Assembly (NCBI GenBank): GCA_947645195.1
Contig: CANSGD010001031.1
Location: 620,001-684,000, forward strand
Direction: 5' to 3'
DNA: 64,000 nucleotides
Source: Patellifolia procumbens
Lineage: Eukaryota > Streptophyta > Magnoliopsida > Caryophyllales > Amaranthaceae
A program made the translations under genes and the position numbers. Positions 34,114 to 45,100 of this stretch are shown in pieces. Position 1 is the stretch's first letter. Each line of letters starts with the position of its first letter. The notes beneath the pieces were generated by a model. The model was not told the origin of the DNA, did no database searches, and worked only from the letters and a program-made list of their open reading frames with translations.

Positions 34114-35881
34114 CATGGCAGGCAACCAACAGACCTCGCCACCACCACCAAAAATAAAGTCGCCTTCCCCTTTTTCTTGGCCCTCAAGACCAACCCGGAA
34201 ATTTCATCACTCAAACCCGACTCACCAATGAAAATTATGATGATTGGGCCGCGGATATCCAAATGGTTTTGCGAGCAAGAAGAAAATTTGATTTCTTGGA
34301 TGGCACAATCATCAAACCCGACTCATCGTGCATTCTTTTCGATTGGAACACTATACATGCCATGTTAATCTCATGGTTGATGAATATTATAACCAATAAG
34401 GTTAAAGCTACCCTCAAAAAAAATACAAAGTTGCCAAGAAGGTTTGGGATTCCTTGCGCCAACGATTTGCCGTGGTCAAGGGTCCCCGCATTCAACAAAT
34501 TAAAATGGTCATCGCCAAGTTCGAGCAAACAAAAACCATGACTGTCTCAACATATTATGGAAATCTTATAGCTTTATGGGAGGAGTTAAATAACCATGTT
34601 CTTTTTGTGCCAAATTTGAGTTGTAACTTGATTTCCGTCTCTCAATTGAATGATTCTATGCATTGTATTGTCCAATTTAACTTTTCCATGTGTGCTATAC
34701 AGCATCAAACGAAGAAGCTGATTGGAATGGGTGTTAGACAGGATGGACTTTACTACTTTGATGGTGATACTCCTGTGCCAAATGTCATGGTCAACACGGC
34801 TCAAGCAACTTTGGAGTTACGGCATAAACATATGGGGCATCCTTCTAAATTAATAGTGAAATTACTTCCTCCAATAAACAACATTAAGGGTAGTTTGAAT
34901 ACAAATTGTGAAATTTGCTTTCGTTCCAAGCATCCCAGGGATAGATTTCTTTTAAGTGATAATACGACATCTCGAATATTTGAGAAAGTTCATTGTGATT
35001 TATGGGGACCATATAAACATCCTTCTTCATGTAAAGCTCTATATATTCTGAGACGATTAAATTTAATAATTAATAAAACTAAAGTATTTCAGATGTTTAT
35101 GTCCTTCATAGCTATGGTTGATCGACATCTCAAACTATTAAAATTGTTCAAAGTGATAATGGCACCGAATTTAACTGTTTGCTTGACTACTTCTCTGCGA
35201 GTGGCATATTGTTTCACAATTCATGTGTAGGCACCCCACAACAAAATAGGAGAGTTGAGAGAAAACACAAACGTTGCCCGTACTCTACGTTTTCAAGCAA
35301 AATTGCCAGATTTTTTGGGGAAAGTGTTCTTGCTGCAACTCATTTTTATAAATCGTACACTCTCTCCTTTATTGGGCAACAAAACTCCTTTCGAAATTCT
35401 TTATAATAAAATCCCTTCTTTTGATGTCATTTGCACTTTTGGATGTCTTTGTTTTGGTCATAACCAAAAAGCTAAGAGTGATAAATTTGCCAATTAAAGT
35501 CTCAAATGTGTCTTCATCAGGTACCCATTTGAAAAGAAAGGTTGGAAACTATTTAACCTCGACACAAAAGAATTATTTGTCTCTCGAGATGTGAAGTTCT
35601 TTGAGGATTTATTTCCGTTTATTGATCCGAAAGCTACCAATACTGTTCCGGAAAACATATTTCCCAATTTTGGTGATCATGTGCATATGGACTTTGATGA
35701 CTTTTCCTTTGATGACCATTGTGTGGAAGACAACCTACCCCTTAATCATCATCAGCCCAGCCCACATATTCCCATTCCTACTCCTTCTAACACACGCCTC
35801 CCTCTGCCAATCAACCCACCCACAACACTCCTCTTCCTAAACAGGCCTAGTTGCCAACCCCCCATAGTCTTTGTATGTTAG
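34114..35881 (+). pseudogene. Decayed Copia remnant: gag joined to pre-integrase/integrase, no RT
   Basis: The plus strand begins with an ATG-led Pro-rich segment. It passes through Copia gag text in shifting frames (NYDDWAADIQMVLRARRKFD, DSLRQRFAVVKGPRIQQIKM, YYGNLIALWEELNNH). It then jumps directly to the protease C-terminus and pre-integrase region (VPNLSCNLISVSQLND, YYFDGDTPVP, CEICFRSKHPRDRF, HCDLWGPYKHPSS) and degenerate integrase (GTPQQNRRVERKH, FEILYNKIPSFDV, GCLCFGHNQKAKSDKFAN). The gag C-terminus, zinc knuckle, protease active site, RT and RNase H are missing. Several frameshifts and stops make it non-functional. Confidence 0.82.
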
Positions 35882-36985
35882 GATATGGGCCTGTTCTATC
35901 CGGCTTATTTTCAGTTCAGTTCCAATCAGTTTAGTTCAGTTCAGATCAGCTCCAATCAGTTCAGTTTAGTTCAGTTCAGTTCAGCTCAATTCTGTTCCAT
36001 TCTTTTATAACCATTTTGTTAAATATAACAAAGTATTGGATCAAAAGAAACAGGCAACACCAATACATGTTTCAGCAAAGTGGAAAAGAAAAAGGAGAAA
36101 TATAAAATATCCACAACCTTTAGATCCGATATTCTAATGAGATACTCGAATAGCAAAGTAGAAAACACGATATTACATGTTTAGATACATGCAGGGAAGG
36201 CTTCTCGTCGTTTGGCTGTTGGGTAATTTTAGCACATACAACCTTCACAATCTCCAAGACCTAATCAGTTTGTAACAGGGTTGCAAAGAACAGTGTAGAT
36301 GCAAAACAGGAACAAAAGTCAGTCAGAACAAAGGAACATAACACAATGATTGGAAGGACATCCATGGAGGAGAGGCTGCGAATATCTAGCTTACGGCCTT
36401 TGGGATGACAACTAAAAAAATTCCTGGCTAATAGAACTCTGCAATCCATTCACCACATGACAAAATCAGCTACCTCTTACATGTTTGTTGAGTACATACT
36501 TGTTTGATTGATTAATTGTTACGCGATTTGTTTGATTTCACGCTTCTATTTATAACAACATATAACAAATCTATTAGATAGAGATTTAAGCAGTCACAAT
36601 ATATATTTCACTAAGCTCAAAAAAATTAAATAAGTTTCGAAAAATAAGGTGAAACTAACGAACACAAGCAACCTAATGAAAGTAAATAAAAAGAAAGAAG
36701 TATAATCTGGTTATTTCGAATTTAATTTAAAATATTCACTCTAAAATAAAAAAAAATAAAGTATCAATAAACACAAACCCACAACTTCATATAGAAGTAC
36801 ATTCATAAAAAATGTCACACATATTGTAAGATAATACTAAAACAAGAATTTCAAAGTTCAAATTGCTTATCTAAATGCAAGCATCAATTACAGATTTTCT
36901 ATTCCACCTTATTCCAGCTACTATAGCTAGATTATTACAAACTTAATTGATACCATTAATTGCTCATACCAGAAACTTAAAATAA
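35882..36985. other. Intergenic, 3' of the O-methyltransferase
   Basis: 35887-36005 begins GGCCTGTTC and is a run of TTCAG-type repeats (CAGTTCAGTT phrases), related in text to the Harbinger-like MITE at 38726-39051. I see no gene in the rest. Confidence 0.55.
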
Positions 36986-39900
36986 TTAAATTATGTCATT
37001 ATTCTTCTTAAGATATTCCATAACCCAAGTATCACAAGCGAAGCAAATCACTCGAAAAGCGTCGAATCCAGCTTCTTTGCCTAAAGTCTCATACTCTTGT
37101 TGAGTTCTTGCTTTACCTCCTGGAAATGTCAACATAATTGCGTCGAAAATGAAGGCTGTATGAGCTTGGTAACTAGTTTGTGGTGATTCAGGTACAACGT
37201 ATTCGCAGATTATTACTTTGCCCTCTTCTGGCAAAGAGTTATGGCAGTTCTTTAACAGTGTCACACATTGTTCATCAGTTCCTGATTGGAATGTCCACTG
37301 AAAAAAAGGAAATTCATAGAAAAATATGTCACACTCTCTCTTTCAGAGTCCAAATCTTCTGTCCCGCAAATTTTACGTTTGAACAACTTTTATCAAGACT
37401 AAAAATACCTACTAGAATGAGTAATGGCTAAAAGGAAACAACATTATTTCGTCAAACTATTGTTAGTTTTTTTGTTTGTTACGATAAGATTATGCTACAC
37501 TAATTTTAGTTTGACTTGTAGAAAACTGCCTACTTAAGTTTAAATTAGGCAACGATCCAAGCCCAATATTAAAAGTGAGAAAATCCTCTTTTTGATTAGA
37601 ATAGAATGGGCTTGTTAATTGAATCGGGTCTTAGAGTGGTCTAATCATTTTATGTTAAAATTAGATCGTCTCTTTTAATAAATTAGTGTATGAGTACTTA
37701 TCGAAAAATTTTAGTGTACGAGTAAAAAGATTGTTTAATTAATTGTGATACTTTTTAAATGGTTTCTTACCAAATGTTAAGGTAAGCTAATCTTATCAAA
37801 AATTTGACCAGATTTTGTTAGGCTAGTAAATTGTGCCAAATCCTTTGTTATAAAATAAATGTACAAGAAAAAAGATTGATATACTGCCTTCAAAAAATTT
37901 TACTTCTTCCGCCTTTTTGGGTATGATGCTTAAGAAAAATTGTTTTAAAGACATTGAAAGTAGCCACATAAAATTTTCAGATAGAAAGAGATTGAGAGAT
38001 TGAGTTGTTGATTATGAAAAATAAGAGGGAAAAATTAAAATGTTGGTAATAGTCCTATAGTTGGTGAAATAAAGTTGCTAAATAAAGAAAGTTAAACAAG
38101 GATTTTTTCAATACTTCTAATGGGGAAAGTGAAACAAGTAAAATTAAAGGTAAAAGCTAACAAATGTTCCTAGGATATTGGATATTGTAGCTAAAAGAGA
38201 AAATATTAAATCAACATAAATTACAATTACATTCATGGATGCGTGATTTTATATATATTCTAACGTTAATACTTAAGATATATTATAAAATTTTAATTAA
38301 GGCTTCAAGATTTTAGTTAGCAAGATCTTTTTCCAAAATTCCAATACTTCTAATAGAAAAGAAAGAGCATCTTAAAAAACAAAGATGTACCTTCATAAAT
38401 ATAGCATCTCCCTTGGGAACACTCACATACATGTCCCCTCCAACATGTTCAACGCCTGCAAATTAAATGCATAGAGATCTTCAAATTATTAAGAGAACGT
38501 AGATTAATGAAGGTAACATTATCAAATAACTTGCATTAATGAACAGACTACAATTCATCATTTGTCAATATTTCATTGTCACTTCTGCTAGGGTCTTCAA
38601 TTAATGCACACCTTTATTCATTAGAAATTTAGAATCTTCACTTACAAAAATTCAAAATTCACTTATACACTATTTTAACGAGATTATACATTTTGCTATT
38701 CTGGCGTTGACTATTATGTGACTTAGGCCCTGTTCAGTTCACCTTAAAATAATAATATTCAGTAAAAATAAGTTCAGTTCAGTAAAAATAAGTTCAGTTC
38801 AGCAAAAATAAGTTCAGTTCAGTAAAAATAAGTTCAGTTCAGTAAAAATAAGTTCAGATCAGTAAAAATCAGTAGAGCAAAGAAGAAAAAACAACATGAA
38901 TCAGTAAAAATAAGTTCAGTTCAGTAAAAATAAGTTCAGTTCAGCAAAAATAAGTTCAGTTCAGTAAAAATAAGTTCAGTTCAGCAAAAATAAGTTCAGT
39001 TCAGTAAAAATAAGTTCAGTTCAGTAAAAATAAGTTGAACTGAACAGGGCCTTATACGTGATTCCCTTACGTTCTTGCTCTTGTTTTCTCCCGGTTTCAT
39101 CTCCTTAATCTACTTTTTAATGTTTCTCAAATTATCAATCTTTCGGCAGATTGAGGAGGAGAGAGCATCATGAAGTTTAAAAAAATCAGGTTAAGGGCAT
39201 GCAATTGGGGGAAAGAAGAAAAAATAGGGAGGGACAAGTAAGGCACAAGTAAGCCATCTGATGATCAATACCAAAAATAGTTGGTCAGTAGTCGGAATCC
39301 GAGCTAAAATTCTATGTGACAAACATACTTTGGTTTTACGTTGTTTCGAGCCAAAAAAAATTTATAATATGGTTTCTTATTACAAAAACAGATATTTATA
39401 AAGTTCATTCTATTTGACAAATTTTCCTAAAAGAATTAAAAAATCATCTTACCAGGATAAGTTGGTGCATCTCTAATGATATGAGGAAGATCAAAGTTGA
39501 TGGCCTTAATTCCCGGATATTTGGAGATAATCATGCTAAGAGTAAGACCAGTTGCACCACCAACATCAACAAGTGATGAAATTCCCTCAAATCCATTATA
39601 TGTATCAAGAATTTTCTTCATGACAATGGTAGAGTGATGGTCCATTCCATCATAGAAAACCTTATAAAATCTTGAATCTGTTCCCAAATAGTTAAATATG
39701 CCTGTACCATACGTCTTTTTGAATGGAACTCCCCCTCCCAGTACTGCATCTTTCAAATGTTTCCTACACTAATTTTAGCTTAGGTTAGATCAAAATAATG
39801 TTATATATTTCTCGGGTGGCTTTGCCCTTTTTATTAAGGAGAGATATAATTTACAACTCGAAGTTGCCCATCATCTATTTCACGTAATAAATCTTGAGGG

Positions 39901-41295
39901 AAAAGTGTTGTTAAATTAGCAACAAAATCTTGAGGGAGAAGTGTTGTTAAATTAATCTTACTAATTTGATACGCAAATAGTGGATATTACAATGGCATCT
40001 CGTAAAAGACACACTTTTCTTGTGAGTTCCCAAAATACCTAAATTTTCTCTTTAAGATTACTCAAAATAACCTTGTAAAATGCTTTCTCAAATAAATGTA
40101 CGAGGAGTCAATATGCTTTTTCAAATCACCTTGATAATCTAAGACAGACTCCTCTCTAGAGCCTCTTGAGCATGCATGACTACTATTTCGCCTCGGAAGG
40201 TCATATATATTTGGTAGTAGTGATAATAAATTTATATGTGGGTATCCTAAATTTGTGATTTTCCAATTGAAGTTTCATCACCCATCATTAGATCAATACC
40301 ACTTGGTTGTATTGAGTAGAACTAGAAATTGTGAAGGAATCAAATGTTTGAGGACGTGTCTTTGTTACTATGATTTCATTATCATTACCGTTTTTTAGTA
40401 CTCTCTCTGTTTTTTGCTGTCTTACTTTGACCAATTTTTTTGATCAAAGTAAGACAAACAAAAAGAAACGTAGGGAGTATCTCTTACCAAATAACTTAGT
40501 TGTTAGAATTCTGAGTATAAGGTGTATACGCTTTTAGTGACATATCAACGGAGATTTAACTCATATGCTTCCTCCGTTTCTAAATAAGTGACACACTTTG
40601 ACCTTTTATTATCCATATATTAACTTTGACCGCCTATACAAGTATATATACATATAGAAAAATTATTAAAGAAAAAGTTGTTAAATTTGTCTTAATATAT
40701 ATTTTCCAAATACCAAAGTTTTTATACATCTAATTATTGTATAATTAGAGATATCAATGATAAAGTTATGGATAAGCAAACTAGAAAGTCAAATGGATAA
40801 AATTTACAAACAAAGGAAGTATTATGCTTAGGGAAAGAGTAAAACAAAAGTCAACTCTAGAAGTCACACTCACCAAGTGTCCATGATAATTTTATCATGC
40901 ATGAGGTTAGCAAAAGCAGCATATGAAACCTCATCATCATTTTTAGCTAAAAACTGACAAACAGGACCAAGACCATATAGCCTCTTTGGCTGGCCATCAG
41001 GCTCAACCAGTTGGGTGCAAGTGAGGATGGTAAAGCTAGCCAAGAGGCGTAGCATACGGTCCAACATCACCGCGGCATTGGGGTTCGTGGTAGGCAATTG
41101 AGCCACGATCTCCGCCACGGAGAGTTGGGCCGTAGGACCAGCTGCGTAAATAATGTCTAGGATGTTCAATTCTAGCACGGTTTTGAACACCATGGATGGA
41201 ACTGACCAAGTAGCTAAGCACATAGCCATACAAGAGGCCTCCTCTTCGGTAGTTGGAGTAATTTCTGTAGCATTGCTACCTAAAATTGAGCTCAT
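36986..41295 (-). CDS. COMT-like O-methyltransferase (369 aa, 4 exons) with altered catalytic residues
   Basis: Plant caffeate/flavonoid-type O-methyltransferases move a methyl group from S-adenosylmethionine to phenolic hydroxyls in the cytosol. Exons 40874-41295, 39453-39763, 38391-38455 and 36986-37297 join in exact phase to 369 codons plus TAA, the usual length. The start MSSILGSNATEITPTTEEEA matches the family N-terminus. The dimerization domain is recognisable (MLDRMLRLLASFTILTC). The SAM site is LVDVGGATGLTLSMI, with INFDLPHII, VEHVGGDMYVSVPKGDAIFM and Lys. The catalytic block usually reading WICHDWSDEHC is WTFQSGTDEQC, so the catalytic base His is Gln. The middle Glu is kept (ICEYVVPE). 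The Glu of GGKERT is Ala (GGKARTQQEY). The frame is intact. It could be a neofunctionalised enzyme or a pseudoenzyme. Confidence 0.88.
38726..39051. mobile_element. Harbinger/Tourist-like MITE in OMT intron 2
   Basis: The termini GGCCCTGTTCAGTTCACCTTA and TAAGTTGAACTGAACAGGGCC are inverted repeats with one mismatch. Both flanks are TTA (38723-38725 and 39052-39054). GGCCCTGTT ends with a TTA duplication fit PIF/Harbinger-type MITEs. The interior is almost wholly a 20-bp tandem array. It lies in intron 2 (38456-39452) of the O-methyltransferase gene. Confidence 0.85.
38761..39042 (+). repeat. 20-bp tandem repeat, about 12 units
   Basis: The unit AGTAAAAATAAGTTCAGTTC recurs from 38761 (five units) and from about 38903 (seven units), with a non-repeat interruption at about 38870-38902. 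Some units have AGCAAAAATA. The units resemble the subterminal sequence of the MITE that contains them, so they probably grew from within it. Confidence 0.9.
40401..40477. mobile_element. Stowaway-type MITE in OMT intron 1, 77 bp
   Basis: CTCTCTCTGTTTTTTGCTGT and its degenerate inverted end AAAAGAAACGTAGGGAG are flanked by TA at 40399-40400 and 40478-40479. The core TCTTACTTTGACCAA folds on TTTGATCAAAGTAAGA to give a near-perfect hairpin. Confidence 0.78.
40568..40819. mobile_element. Stowaway-like MITE in OMT intron 1, about 250 bp
   Basis: CTTCCTCCGTTTCT and ACAAACAAAGGAAG are inverted ends, followed on the right by TA (40820-40821). The left TA is offset by two bases, so the exact boundary is unsure. 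The interior has GTGACACACTTTGACC-type text common in these elements. Confidence 0.6.
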
Positions 41296-41410
41296 TCTTT
41301 TTTTTGTTTGGGTACAAACTACAAAAGGGAGATGTAACAAAAGAATACAACAGTAATAAGTTGAAAGAATTGATATTTGGGATGAGAAAAATGTCACAAG
41401 GTGATGAGAA

Positions 41411-41418
41411 TTTATATA
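41411..41418 (-). promoter_or_regulatory. TATA box of the O-methyltransferase gene
   Basis: On the minus strand TATATAAA lies 116 bp upstream of the ATG at 41295. This allows a leader of about 85 nt. No other TATA-like motif sits as well. Confidence 0.6.
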
Positions 41419-42999
41419 GGACTGTGATCAATTGATCAAGTCAACATGGCGTAGTCATTCCGATTAATGTGGTGCCAACAACTCTATCGTCATTTCCCAA
41501 AAAAATTAATCATCAACATGCTTATTTTTATTCCAGTTCTTTTATTTTCAGTTTGCACAGTCTAATTTAGTTCTTTATATATATTTTACGATCATATTTA
41601 TTATTACTTCACTTCGATTCAGTTCAGTTTAATTTTTTCGCAGTGTGATTTAGTTCAATTAGGTTGTTTCACCCAAAAAAACATAATCTTAAGAGACGTT
41701 TCAAATATAAAGAGTGCATTCCACCTTTTCAGTTCTTAATATAAAGGAAATAAAAGTTGCACTATAATGCCTGATGGTGGCGGATTTTGAACTATAAAGT
41801 AATAGTCTAACAGGTATAATGATCTCTCACTTCTCTTGCTGGAGGTATCATTGGGCTCCTCTGAAGTGCATTTTTATTTTATCTTTAAATACTAAATAGT
41901 GCCGCTTCTCTTTTTTGTCTATTTCTAAGAGCGAAACTAAATCTCTTATTTTAAAATTCCCTATCCTACAACTATTATATTTAATGTAATATATTATCAA
42001 TTAGATGGCAATTAATTGCCAAGGGGGAACCGGCTAAGTGCCTCAATTAAGATCCTCCCTGAGACTTATAATCATGAATTTATAATTAGCTGATAAAATT
42101 ATGATCACGATAACATTTATAGGGTATATTAGTGTGTGTGCAAGGTGTGAATGCAATAACACGAGAATTACACAGCTAAGCAATACCATTAACAAATACT
42201 TCACGTATTTGCAAGAACAAAAAGAAAATTGTATGTGACATATTCCCATATATTCTACCAGATTATAGAAAGGAATCAAAGTTAATTAAAAAAGTTGGAG
42301 ATTCTTATCATTAACTAGCATGAATAGCTTTTGAAATACTTATATGCAAGACAATGACTTGTTTAACAACCAGTTTTCAATTTTATACAAAATCTAAACT
42401 CTATTAAAGGTGTAAAAACGATCGTGAAGTAATGTTTTGAAGAAACTTTTATAAATTCTTCAGGTTGTACTCTTTTTATTAGTTCTGATCAGTAAAAGAA
42501 TTTCAGACTAAAAATATAGAATATTGGTAAAAATAAGTTCATATCAATAAAAATAAGTCTAATTCAATATAATTTAATTCATTTAAAACAAGATAAGTTG
42601 AACAAAAGCTAAGCTCTAACACCTAATAAAAGAAGTTTTATTGAGTTCATATTAACTCCAATAAATCAACGAAACATATTAATCACAACAATTTTAACAT
42701 TAGGAACTTATAATCGCATTCTTAGCTTGCTTGTATCAAAAACGTTTTGATTAATTTGCTCGTTTATACCCCTTAAATCGATTCTTTAAAATGCGTGAAA
42801 AAATAATTATAGTCATGAAACTGTTACGGATAGAGTAGATGATATAATTGTAATACAATATTATTATAATAATAATAATACTTAATAATATAATGATGAA
42901 AATAATGATTATGATGATGAAAATATTAATACTTAATAATATATAATTATTATTATTATAATACTTAATAATAATAATAATAATCATTACTCCGTATAA

Positions 43000-43935
43000 C
43001 AGTTGATTTACTATAAGACGGTCTTAAGTTAAGTATTAAAGCCAAACTAGCTCAATAAGCTAGTTAGAAGCCCAGACAAATTGATTTTTTTTAAGAATTC
43101 GACCTAAAACCTTAACTTTTGCGATTTTTAACTTTTCAACCTAAAATCTTAATTTTTGCATAAAAACCCATAACTAATAGATTACCATATATGTGGAATC
43201 GATATTAACAAATAGGCTAAACTATATTACTCCCTCCTTTTTTTTTAATATGTATATTTTTCCATTTTGGGGTGCTTTTTTAATTGGTACCCTTCTACTA
43301 TCCCTTAAATGGAAGGTTCCACCTAATTATTACACTTGTCTCCTATTTTTTCTATCTTTCTCTCTACCTTTTCATTTTTTCCTTACTATTATTATTAACC
43401 TTCTCTCTTACTTTTACACTTTTTTCTTGGTCCGCGCGCAAAAGCAAATATGCATATTAAAAAAACGGAGGTAGTAAATTTTAAGCTTAACAACTTAACT
43501 TTTCAACCTAAACCCTTTAACTTTTGAATATTGACAGAAGTTATTTTGTTTAACAAATAGACTTAAAATATCAACTTTTAAACCTTGAAAGTTAACGATT
43601 AAATCCAAACATCTATTTTGGAATATACATATACAATACATAATAAATCTTAACTATTCGACAAAAACCTTAACTTATAAGCAAAAGGTATTAACATTTT
43701 ACCTTAAAAGATTAACTTTAATTAGAAATTGGAAACCTGTAATGATATTAACAAATGAGTTAAAAACCTTAACTTTGGAACCTAAAATGTCAACTTTTAA
43801 AACTACAAGACGCGCGTGTAAATGGGGAAGGGAAGACGTGTGTTTGTGGATTCGTGCTAAATGGGTCTATTGAGCTACTCTGGTCTTACATTAAGCTTAA
43901 TGTAAGACCGTCTTTTATAATAATTTGTATAATAA
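43000..43935. mobile_element. Inverted-repeat element with AAGACGGTCTTA ends, containing a nested MITE
   Basis: The left end CTATAAGACGGTCTTAAGTT (about 43010-43030) is inverted at the right as TAATGTAAGACCGTCTTTTAT (about 43899-43919). Both sides are flanked by TAA/TTA microsatellites. The interior repeats ACTTTTxAACCTAAAA phrases. The Stowaway MITE at 43230-43474 sits inside. The superfamily is unassigned, and the flanking microsatellite hides any target duplication. Confidence 0.5.
43230..43474. mobile_element. Stowaway-type MITE, 245 bp
   Basis: CTCCCTCCTTTTTTTTTAAT and ATTAAAAAAACGGAGGTAG are inverted ends with TA on both sides (43228-43229 and 43475-43476). The second arm continues ATGTAT/ATGCAT, extending the terminal repeat to about 26 bp. 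Confidence 0.8.
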
Positions 43936-45100
43936 TTATTATTATTATAATAATACTTAATAATTATAATAATTAAACTAGAACTGAACAGAACTGAAAT
44001 TAATTTAAATTCATTGCAGGCCAAAATAATAGGGCCAAACTAACTTCCCTATTATATTTACCATATGTTGTCATCGGGTATATGAAGTTTTTTAATTAAT
44101 ATTCGTTTGGAATATTGGACAGTAATTATAAATATGTAGGAGAAAGGGAAAAGGGGTTGTTAAATGCCGCCCTAAAATATTCACGCGATGCCCTAACTTA
44201 GACATAATTGTTCTTTCTTAATTTACTCTCTTCTAATCAATAACACTCTCTCCCACCATCAAGTGTCGCTCACTCTCCTCCCAAAAAACTATCTGACGCC
44301 GAAATATTGTCCTACTTGTTCGTAGAATGGCCGATGATGCAATTTCGTCAATTGGTATATTTATTAATTTATTTGAATTGTGAAAACTAAGAAATGTGTG
44401 AAAAACACGTCCAGACCATGGTGTGAACATGTGAAAAACACTTCTTAGCCATGACTTAGACATGTGAAAATCACGTTGACAAAAGGAATGAAGTGGAGGG
44501 ATAATATTTAACTTTTATTTTCACTTTTTTTACGTTTTTTTTTCTAGTCATTTTTTTTATTAACACGGGAATTGCATTCTTATCCCCATCCCCGCCCTTA
44601 AAATCTCATCATCATCCTCGCCTAAAAAACTCATCCCCATCCCCACCCCAACAAGGAGACACTAAAAACTATCCCCGCCCCATCATCCCCGTGGATCCCC
44701 ACACCCGCTTCAACCCCGCTAGACCCGCCCCAACCCCACCCCATCCCCGCCCCAATATCAGTTTAATAAACTTTTTCGGCCTAGAGAAACAAATTGTAAT
44801 TTTTTTAAAAAAAAGATAAATTATTTTAAATTTAAATTTATTAAATAAGCGGAGATAAAGCGGGGAGGGCGGGGATGGGGCGGGGCGGGGATGAGGCGGG
44901 TACAATCTAACAAACACACTGATATATTGATTTCTTATAGAGTTTTTCCCTTTCTTTACAAGCTAAATTGTGCGATATTGACGCTCTTAGGAGGTATTTA
45001 TGCTAACCATTTCGATATAGTTGTGGTTTGTGTGTTCCATATCATTTTGCAGGTTTTTAGGAAAAAACTCCCTATTTACTTGATGTTTTGAGCACCACGC

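Larger units (their letters stand above)
41420..44574. other. Intergenic, AT-rich repeats
   Basis: No gene seen. It holds a degenerate AGTTCAGTT-rich MITE-like stretch (about 42480-42610), TAA/ATT microsatellites (about 42840-42990 and 43925-43970) and the elements listed separately at 43000-43935. The open frames here are low-complexity Ile/Asn runs. Confidence 0.6.

Noticed and set aside
38761..39042. Regular 20-bp repeats considered as a CRISPR-like array
   Set aside because: The units are contiguous without spacers and lie in a plant intron inside a MITE.
36986..41295. The O-methyltransferase as a pseudogene
   Set aside because: All four exons keep phase with good splice sites, full length and a TATA box; only the active-site residues differ, so it is annotated as a gene.
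42751..42987. 78-codon minus-strand open frame
   Set aside because: It is a poly-Ile/Asn translation of TAA/ATT microsatellites.
44669..44917. Pro-rich minus-strand frame in the GC-rich cluster
   Set aside because: A translation of the CCCCATCCCCGCC repeats of a transposon remnant.
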